Part shown: one piece after another, positions 53,771 to 61,499 of the stretch | Layout of the letters: each line of letters begins with the position of its first letter | Numbering within the stretch: position 1 is the stretch's first letter | Assembly: GCA_023052935.1 (NCBI GenBank) | Contig: CM041294.1 | Coordinates: forward strand, 25,004,641 to 25,068,640 | Origin: Piezodorus guildinii | Lineage: Eukaryota; Arthropoda; Insecta; Hemiptera; Pentatomidae | Direction of reading: 5' to 3' | Length of the DNA stretch: 64,000 nucleotides | The notes under the pieces: generated by a model | Told to the model about the DNA's origin: nothing | The model's input: only the letters and a program-made list of their open reading frames with translations | Database searches by the model: none | Program-made: the position numbers and the translations under genes

Positions 53771-54095
53771 ACCATGTTTGAAGCATAAATATTTATATAC
53801 ACAATGATATAAAACTTCATTTTCGACCTATTACGGTCGGAAATTTATTTTTTATACATAATATTTTCAGCATTTACAATTGTTTTTGCGCCATCTCAGA
53901 CGGTTATTTACCTGTCCGGACGATTACTTAATTTTAATCAACAACTATGGTCTACCCAGATCTGGATTACCCTCATACTCGGAAAGCTTTGGCCTTCCCC
54001 CACTCCTTTTCATCCCAACATCGGTACACACCTCCTAATCCTTTAAGCCTTGGATTTTGAACAGATAATTCCTAAATTTTTTAAACAAAGGAGAC

Positions 54096-54104
54096 TATAA
54101 ATAG
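54096..54104 (+). promoter_or_regulatory. TATA box of the zinc-finger gene (left arm)
   Basis: TATAAATAG lies about 350 bp before the ATG. About 30 bp downstream, CCCATTCTC could serve as an initiator. The leader is long and T-rich. Confidence 0.55.
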
Positions 54105-54446
54105 GGATGGTTTTCTAGGCCTCTTTCCCATTCTCTTTTACAGCCTCTTGAAAGATAATTTTAAACGTGTCAGTACTGTTTTATTGAACTGTTTTTCATT
54201 TTGGCTTTAAATTGTAGATCATTATAAGTTTTTCAACTATTTTCCATTTTTCTTTTACCCTTCGGATTTTCTAATTTATCTTTCTTATTTTTAGAAGAAA
54301 TTTATTCATTTATTATTTGCTATTTGTTTTTTTTTTTTTGTTTTTTTTTTACGATTAATATTTTGATTATTTCATTTATTTTTAAGTTTATTAATTATAT
54401 CGCATTTAAATTTTTTTTTTTTTTTTTTTATCATTCGTTTTCAATA

Positions 54447-55088
54447 ATGGCATCAGGTAACAATAAGTGTGGATATTGTGATAGAAATTTCAGCCGAAAA
54501 GATAGCAAACTACGTCACGAAAAGTCATGCTTGACAACTCAGAAACGGCGTACATGTGTTTCTTGCGGCGAGATTTTTTCGTCTCTAAACCAACTCATGA
54601 ATCATTTACGTCGTTGTCAGAGAGAAACTCCCCTTGTCATGACGAAACGAAGGCGGTTGGAAATGGCTATAGGGCCTTTATTTGAAATCGAGACAGCGTT
54701 TGGAGAGGATATTAAGACTTTTTACCTTCCATGTTCTGAACCAATTGATGCTGTGGAATTTCTCTGCCATCAGACTGAAACATTATATCGATTAATTACA
54801 GAATTTTTGGCGGAATCAGATGCTCCTCTAAAATTCAATCTAGTTCTAGAGGCCACTTATGAAAATATTAGTGGGGAGACGTGCGATAGGGCGTTTAAAA
54901 CCAAAAACATAACAATATCCGAAAGTTCTTCGGTCTTGAACAGTCTCAGTGGAAGCTACTCGAAAATAGCTACCGAGATGGAGGATATGACAATAAAGGG
55001 GAGCGGTTGGTTCCTTAAAAGTCTAGACGGACTTCTTCTAAGAGTGAATCGATTTAGGCCTCTAGGTGCCTCAAGTCATGATAAATAA
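54447..55088 (+). CDS. Two-finger C2HC protein of the inverted repeat (left copy)
   Basis: This intron-less gene encodes 213 residues. The ATG is preceded by TTTCAATA; the frame is open upstream only through T-rich sequence, so this Met is preferred. Two fingers have the form C-x2-C-x12-H-x3-C (C8, C11, H24, C28 and C37, C40, H53, C57). A basic stretch, TKRRRLEM, follows. The rest (about 70-213) is a globular domain with EFLCHQTETLYRLITEFLAE, a beta-rich middle, and a C-terminal motif GSGWFLKSLDGL..RVNRFRPLGASS. From memory, a similar finger-plus-domain arrangement occurs at the N-terminus of type-B DNA polymerase proteins in virus-like arthropod elements; here the protein ends right after the motif and no polymerase follows. 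The function is unknown; nucleic-acid binding is likely. The protein is identical in the right arm. It converges with the small-protein gene. Confidence 0.85.
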   Translation: MASGNNKCGYCDRNFSRKDSKLRHEKSCLTTQKRRTCVSCGEIFSSLNQLMNHLRRCQRETPLVMTKRRRLEMAIGPLFEIETAFGEDIKTFYLPCSEPIDAVEFLCHQTETLYRLITEFLAESDAPLKFNLVLEATYENISGETCDRAFKTKNITISESSSVLNSLSGSYSKIATEMEDMTIKGSGWFLKSLDGLLLRVNRFRPLGASSHDK

Positions 55089-56153
55089 ACTAATTATTTA
55101 ATGATTAAATTAAATGAATACAAACCAGTTTCTTTCTTTTCTTTATTATAAGAACATTGTTATATTTTTATTTACTCAAGTGAAATACTACTTTTGTCCA
55201 AGAGAAAAACTTATTATTTTCTTTCTTTATTTATTTTTTATTCAATAAAGGTTTAATTTATCACTTGTTAAGGTTTTACATAATTTTTTTATTATTTTAA
55301 AGATATGTATTCTTTATTGGTATTTATATTTATTTAAAAAATATACACACTTAAAAATATGGCCAAATGAAATAAGGTTTAAAGAAAGTTTTATATTATT
55401 TATCGTTCCGGATGCTGTTTAAGAGAGCTTTTTTTTTTTATTTTTTTTTTTTGCTGATATAATATTGTTGTTTTTATTTTTAAACCAAAGTATGTATGTG
55501 TGATGGAATGGATGGGTCCCTGGCGTGGCTCTAAAGGCTCCTAAACCTAAAAGGAATGAGTGTTGTGGTTCCAAGAGAGGTTTACCAAAAACCTGGAAAC
55601 CTTAACAAACAGATAAATAAATATGTGTTAAAAAATATTTACAACGATTTTATACCAGCACACCTTCTCTATGCACTCACACCTTGACGAGGTGGGAAGG
55701 CTTACTTCTAAATTATATTTAGAAAACCAAGATGAGTGTAAAAAAAAAAAAAATAATAATAAAAAAAAAATAAAATAAATAAATAAATCATATGTAATTC
55801 ACTTAAAAACAACTTAATATTTGTTAAGTTTTTACATTTTCTGTCATGAACTTTGAACTTTTTAATCCTTTTATAATATCAGGATAGGTGAAGTGGCCTT
55901 TGAACCAGTAATTCTCAGCCATCAAACATTGTTATTATTTCTCTATATTTTTAATAATTTTGACTTGAAAAAATGAGGAATCATTTTTTTATGAAATATA
56001 TAGGTCTTTATTAATAATTTAATGATATAATATTTTAGTAACACTATTGAAAATGGGTACAAAGGGGAAATAAAAAAAATAAAAAAACGGCATAAGGAAA
56101 CAAAAAATATTTATTATATCCAAATACTGTTATGTACAGCAAATAAAACACCA
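55089..56153. other. Region between the converging genes (left arm)
   Basis: This is AT-rich with poly(A) signals (ATAAATAAA at the stop, AATAAA near 55244). A block at about 55500-55700 (ATGGATGGGTCCCTGGCG, CACCTTGACGAGGTGGGAAGG) looks like a piece of retroelement 3' sequence. No further gene was seen. Confidence 0.5.
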
Positions 56154-56581
56154 TTAAATAAATGAAATTTCATCTTTAAAACAAACTCTCCCTTTATATA
56201 TTAATGATATCATCTCATTATTATTGTTGAAAGCTACAATCTCTTCATCCGACATCTTAAATCTTTTAGGAAGATATACTCTGATTGTATTATCATGATC
56301 CTTCAACGTGGCGACCAACGCTAACCCTAATTTGGTCTTAAGATGCTCCAATTCCGCTATGATGTATGGCCGCCCGATTTCAATATCCTTCAGTTTACAC
56401 ACTAAACGAGCGTCATCGTTTAAATGATTCAATAACTTTTTGAAGTCCCTCGCAGAACTAAAAATAGAGAAAAAAAACAAAACAGGTGTTTAGGATAAAT
56501 ATGGTAAGAAAAAAACTCTATTAAAAAAAAAATAATAATAATGAGATATTATTAAAGTAATAAATATACTTACGAATTCAT
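56154..56581 (-). CDS. 103-residue small protein with 8-nt first coding exon (left copy)
   Basis: There are two exons: 56581-56574 (ATGAATTC) and 56457-56154, separated by a 116-bp intron with GTAAGT and TATTTTTAG borders. The unspliced frame of exon 2 has no ATG, while splicing restores one in phase. The protein begins with a short helix (ARDFKKLLNHLNDD), then LKDIEIGRPYIIAELEHLKT, a strand pair VALVATLKDHD-like region, VYLPKRF, MSDEEIVAFNNN and a final LIYKGRVCF. The alternating strands and 'G..Y.I..L' opening suggest a small OB-like, possibly ssDNA-binding, fold (inference). I recall similar small proteins from arthropod virus-like elements, unverified. Transcription converges on the zinc-finger gene. 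Confidence 0.8.
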
Positions 56582-56697
56582 GACGATTGATATGATGATG
56601 ATGTAAAACAATATGCTACGATCGGATGCTAGAACGAAAATGAATCCCTAGGTACTCACTCGTCAAGGACTATTAGTTGTGTGCATGCACGCTAGTT

Positions 56698-56707
56698 GCG
56701 CATGCGC
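56698..56707. promoter_or_regulatory. NRF1-like palindrome upstream of the small gene (left)
   Basis: TGCGCATGCGC spans 56697-56707 and lies about 120 bp before the start codon. GTGCATGCAC is adjacent. It fits the NRF1/Ewg consensus almost perfectly. Confidence 0.45.
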
Positions 56708-56852
56708 TAACCCTCCTCCCTTCTTCCCCCTCCACCAACCTCACTCCTACTCTTACCATCACTCGTCCAATTTCAAACAATCATTTTCACGATTGTCAAT
56801 TCTCTGTCACTAATTAGGACATTATTTTTTGTTAATATTCATATTTGATATA

Positions 56853-56897
56853 CTCTCTCTCTCTCTCTCTCTCTCACTCTCTCTCTCTCTCTCTCTC
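56853..56897. repeat. (CT)n microsatellite (left arm)
   Basis: There are about 45 bp of CT with one CAC interruption. The mirror (GA)n is at 58685-58739 and is slightly different in length. Confidence 0.9.
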
Positions 56898-57599
56898 GAA
56901 ATTCAATAATTCATTAAGTTATTGGAAACATCAAGACTCTCATGTAGAATTAGATCGTGAAGGTTTTTATTCAGCATATCGCGATTAGGAAATCTTCCAG
57001 AAATATAAGTTGCTAAACATCAACGTATAAGCATTTGATGCTAATTGGAAATGTAATAACCACTGATTATCATGAAACTGTTAGTAAAAATAAGGAAGAG
57101 CATAAAGTCCAGCGGAGAGATAGGATGAGAATTCATCAGATGAAAATTTGTCAACTATTTGATAGTCAATATGATCCAATCTTCCTAATATTTACACTTT
57201 TATAGCATTATTGTCCAACGATTGCGAAATCGTTCTTAAAATAATGCATGTTTTTATATTTTCTAAGGTTTTATTAATGGATATTCCTATTATTATCTCA
57301 CTACTGTTGAGTGGTACGAACGATTGGGGATGATTTATATAAGGTTAAGTTCTATAACCTTATTCTATGAGGTTCGTGGTCTTACAGGTACAATTTCCTA
57401 ATATTGAAGATCAGGAACTTACATTCACATGAATTATCAGGTACGCTATCTGTCTTCCTCATATAATGGAATAAATAAATGAAGTACTAGTTTAATCACC
57501 TTTAGGAAACTCAGATCTTGTTTTTGTGAAACAGAAACAATTTTTTATTTTAGGATAGGGACTGTTGTTCATTGATTTTGATTTTCACCTGTGCCTGTA

Positions 57600-57662
57600 C
57601 CTGCCCTTCCCCCCTTCTCCCTCTACCGCCCCCCCCACCCCCCCCCCCTCCCTCCTCCTCCC
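57600..57662. repeat. C-rich tract near the palindrome centre (left)
   Basis: Runs of C (up to 11) can form a G-quadruplex on the opposite strand. The mirror G-rich tract is at 57915-57980. Open frames here (57565, 57591, 57784) are low-complexity artefacts. Confidence 0.8.
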
Positions 57663-57719
57663 TGGCTCACCCGTGAAACGAACGCTAGTCGTCTACATGA
57701 ACACATTAGTTGTATATTT

Positions 57720-57859
57720 CTCCCGATATCTGAACCTCTCTCTCTATCCCTGACCATCCTTAACCACTTTTGACCATCTCCCATCACCCATAACTAACTC
57801 TAACTTCCACGACCGGCTGATATCGTCCTGAAATATAAATATAAAAAAAAAAATCCTTA
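57720..57859. other. Unique spacer at the centre of the inverted repeat
   Basis: About 140 bp have no counterpart in the other arm. GATATC occurs near both ends (57725, 57820), so some palindrome-like alignment with a 35-bp indel is possible. Confidence 0.7.
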
Positions 57860-57914
57860 AAATATACAACTAATGTGTTCATGTAGACGACTAGCGTTCG
57901 TTTCACGGATGAGC

Positions 57915-57980
57915 CAGGGAGGAGGAGGGAGGGGGGGGGAGGGTGGGGGAGGGGCGGTAGAGGGAGAAGGGGGGAAGGGC
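57915..57980. repeat. G-rich tract near the palindrome centre (right)
   Basis: This mirrors the C-rich tract at 57600-57662; run lengths differ slightly. Confidence 0.8.
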
Positions 57981-58684
57981 AGGTACAGGCACAGGTGAAA
58001 ATCAAAATCAATGAACAACAGTCCCTATCCTAAAATAAAAAATTGTTTCTGTTTCACAAAAACAAGATCTGAGTTTCCTAAAGGTGATTAAACTAGTACT
58101 TCATTTATTTATTCCATTATATGAGGAAGACAGATAGCGTACCTGATAATTCATGTAAATGTAAGTTCCTGATCTTCAATATTAGGAAATTGTACCTGTA
58201 AGACCACGAACCTCATAGAATAAGGTTATAGAACTTAACCTTATATAAATCATCCCCAATCGTTCGTACCACTCAACAGTAGTGAGATAATAATAGGAAT
58301 ATCCATTAATAAAACCTTAGAAAATATAAAAACATGCATTATTTTAAGAACGATTTCGCAATCGTTGGACAATAATGCTATAAAAGTGTAAATATTAGGA
58401 AGATTGGATCATATTGACTATCAAATAGTTGACAAATTTTCATCTGATGAATTCTCATCCTATCTCTCCGCTGGACTTTATGCTCTTCCTTATTTTTACT
58501 AACAGTTTCATGATAATCAGTGGTTATTACATTTCCAATTAGCATCAAATGCTTATACGTTGATGTTTAGCAACTTATATTTCTGGAAGATTTCCTAATC
58601 GCGATATGCTGAATAAAAACCTTCACGATCTAATTCTACATGAGAGTCTTGATGTTTCCAATAACTTAATGAATTATTGAATTT

Positions 58685-58685
58685 C

Positions 58686-58717
<32 letters not shown>

Positions 58718-58739
58718 GAGAGAGAGAGAGAGAGAGAGT
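58685..58739. repeat. (GA)n microsatellite (right arm)
   Basis: This is the mirror of the (CT)n tract in the left arm, with a GTGAG interruption. Confidence 0.9.
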
Positions 58740-58883
58740 ATATCAAATATGAATATTAACAAAAAATAATGTCCTAATTAGTGACAGAGAATTGACAATC
58801 GTGAAAATGATTGTTTGAAATTGGACGAGTGATGGTAAGAGTAGGAGTGAGGTTGGTGGAGGGGGAAGAAGGGAGGAGGGTTA

Positions 58884-58893
58884 GCGCATGCGC
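58884..58893. promoter_or_regulatory. NRF1-like palindrome upstream of the small gene (right)
   Basis: GCGCATGCGC lies 116 bp before the ATG at 59010. Confidence 0.45.
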
Positions 58894-59009
58894 AACTAGC
58901 GTGCATGCACACAACTAATAGTCCTTGACGAGTGAGTACCTAGGGATTCATTTTCGTTCTAGCATCCGATCGTAGCATATTGTTTTACATCATCATCATA
59001 TCAATCGTC

Positions 59010-59437
59010 ATGAATTCGTAAGTATATTTATTACTTTAATAATATCTCATTATTATTATTTTTTTTTTAATAGAGTTTTTTTCTTACCATATTTATCCTA
59101 AACACCTGTTTTGTTTTTTTTCTCTATTTTTAGTTCTGCGAGGGACTTCAAAAAGTTATTGAATCATTTAAACGATGACGCTCGTTTAGTGTGTAAACTG
59201 AAGGATATTGAAATCGGGCGGCCATACATCATAGCGGAATTGGAGCATCTTAAGACCAAATTAGGGTTAGCGTTGGTCGCCACGTTGAAGGATCATGATA
59301 ATACAATCAGAGTATATCTTCCTAAAAGATTTAAGATGTCGGATGAAGAGATTGTAGCTTTCAACAATAATAATGAGATGATATCATTAATATATAAAGG
59401 GAGAGTTTGTTTTAAAGATGAAATTTCATTTATTTAA
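59010..59437 (+). CDS. 103-residue small protein with 8-nt first coding exon (right copy)
   Basis: The exons are 59010-59017 and 59134-59437 with a 116-bp intron (59018-59133). The encoded protein is identical to the left-arm copy (56154-56581). The perfect preservation of frame and splice sites in both arms means either recent duplication or gene conversion between arms. Domain notes are under the left copy. Confidence 0.8.
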
Positions 59438-60504
59438 TGGTGTTTTATTTGCTGTACATAACAGTATTTGGATATAATAAATATTTTTTGTTTCCTTATG
59501 CCGTTTTTTTATTTTTTTTATTTCCCCTTTGTACCCATTTTCAATAGTGTTACTAAAATATTATATCATTAAATTATTAATAAAGACCTATATATTTCAT
59601 AAAAAAATGATTCCTCATTTTTTCAAGTCAAAATTATTAAAAATATAGAGAAATAATAACAATGTTTGATGGCTGAGAATTACTGGTTCAAAGGCCACTT
59701 CACCTATCCTGATATTATAAAAGGATTAAAAAGTTCAAAGTTCATGACAGAAAATGTAAAAACTTAACAAATATTAAGTTGTTTTTAAGTGAATTACATA
59801 TGATTTATTTATTTATTTATTTTTTTTTTTATTATTATTTTTTTTTTTTTTACACTCATCTTGGTTTTCTAAATATAATTTAGAAGTAAGCCTTCCCACC
59901 TCGTCAAGGTGTGAGTGCATAGAGAAGGTGTGCTGGTATAAAATCGTTGTAAATATTTTTTAACACATATTTATTTATCTGTTTGTTAAGGTTTCCAGGT
60001 TTTTGGTAAACCTCTCTTGGAACCACAACACTCATTCCTTTTAGGTTTAGGAGCCTTTAGAGCCACGCCAGGGACCCATCCATTCCATCACACATACATA
60101 CTTTGGTTTAAAAATAAAAACAACAATATTATATCAGCAAAAAAAAAAAAATAAAAAAAAAAAAGCTCTCTTAAACAGCATCCGGAACGATAAATAATAT
60201 AAAACTTTCTTTAAACCTTATTTCATTTGGCCATATTTTTAAGTGTGTATATTTTTTAAATAAATATAAATACCAATAAAGAATACATATCTTTAAAATA
60301 ATAAAAAAATTATGTAAAACCTTAACAAGTGATAAATTAAACCTTTATTGAATAAAAAATAAATAAAGAAAGAAATATATAAGTTTTTCTCTTGGACAAA
60401 AGTAGTATTTCACTTGAGTAAATAAAAATATAACAATGTTCTTATAATAAAGAAAAGAAAGAAACTGGTTTGTATTCATTTAATTTAATCATTAAATAAT
60501 TAGT
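59438..60504. other. Region between the converging genes (right arm)
   Basis: This mirrors 55089-56153, with T/A run-length differences and a small change near 60375. No gene was seen. Confidence 0.5.
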
Positions 60505-61146
60505 TTATTTATCATGACTTGAGGCACCTAGAGGCCTAAATCGATTCACTCTTAGAAGAAGTCCGTCTAGACTTTTAAGGAACCAACCGCTCCCCTTTAT
60601 TGTCATATCCTCCATCTCGGTAGCTATTTTCGAGTAGCTTCCACTGAGACTGTTCAAGACCGAAGAACTTTCGGATATTGTTATGTTTTTGGTTTTAAAC
60701 GCCCTATCGCACGTCTCCCCACTAATATTTTCATAAGTGGCCTCTAGAACTAGATTGAATTTTAGAGGAGCATCTGATTCCGCCAAAAATTCTGTAATTA
60801 ATCGATATAATGTTTCAGTCTGATGGCAGAGAAATTCCACAGCATCAATTGGTTCAGAACATGGAAGGTAAAAAGTCTTAATATCCTCTCCAAACGCTGT
60901 CTCGATTTCAAATAAAGGCCCTATAGCCATTTCCAACCGCCTTCGTTTCGTCATGACAAGGGGAGTTTCTCTCTGACAACGACGTAAATGATTCATGAGT
61001 TGGTTTAGAGACGAAAAAATCTCGCCGCAAGAAACACATGTACGCCGTTTCTGAGTTGTCAAGCATGACTTTTCGTGACGTAGTTTGCTATCTTTTCGGC
61101 TGAAATTTCTATCACAATATCCACACTTATTGTTACCTGATGCCAT
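60505..61146 (-). CDS. Two-finger C2HC protein of the inverted repeat (right copy)
   Basis: This copy encodes the same 213 residues as 54447-55088. ATG at 61146-61144, stop at 60505. It has two C-x2-C-x12-H-x3-C fingers and the C-terminal globular domain. Identity at protein level over both copies suggests either very recent origin of the second arm or ongoing homogenisation. Confidence 0.85.
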   Translation of the reverse strand: MASGNNKCGYCDRNFSRKDSKLRHEKSCLTTQKRRTCVSCGEIFSSLNQLMNHLRRCQRETPLVMTKRRRLEMAIGPLFEIETAFGEDIKTFYLPCSEPIDAVEFLCHQTETLYRLITEFLAESDAPLKFNLVLEATYENISGETCDRAFKTKNITISESSSVLNSLSGSYSKIATEMEDMTIKGSGWFLKSLDGLLLRVNRFRPLGASSHDK

Positions 61147-61487
61147 TATTGAAAACGAATGATAAAAAAAAAAAAAAAAAATTTAAATGCGATATAATTA
61201 ATAAACTTAAAAATAAATGAAATAATCAAAATATTAATCGTAAAAAAAAAACAAAAAAAAAAAAACAAATAGCAAATAATAAATGAATAAATTTCTTCTA
61301 AAAATAAGAAAGATAAATTAGAAAATCCGAAGGGTAAAAGAAAAATGGAAAATAGTTGAAAAACTTATAATGATCTACAATTTAAAGCCAAAATGAAAAA
61401 CAGTTCAATAAAACAGTACTGACACGTTTAAAATTATCTTTCAAGAGGCTGTAAAAGAGAATGGGAAAGAGGCCTAGAAAACCATCC

Positions 61488-61496
61488 CTATTTATA
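61488..61496 (-). promoter_or_regulatory. TATA box of the zinc-finger gene (right arm)
   Basis: This is the mirror of the TATAAATAG at 54096-54104. Confidence 0.55.
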
Positions 61497-61499
61497 GTC

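Larger units (their letters stand above)
51592..57719 (+). repeat. Left arm of giant inverted repeat
   Basis: This arm is the reverse complement of 57860-64000. Paired coordinates sum to about 115579 near the centre and 115592 further out, the drift coming from small indels. At least four substitutions or small indels were seen (near 52031, 55210, 57426 and 57667). The arm contains one copy each of the zinc-finger gene and the small-protein gene. The true outer end lies left of 51592 but cannot be set, because the right arm is cut by the window. Confidence 0.95.

Noticed and set aside
57565..58011. Open frames at the centre of the inverted repeat
   Set aside because: They are translations of C/G-rich low-complexity sequence and lack any domain.
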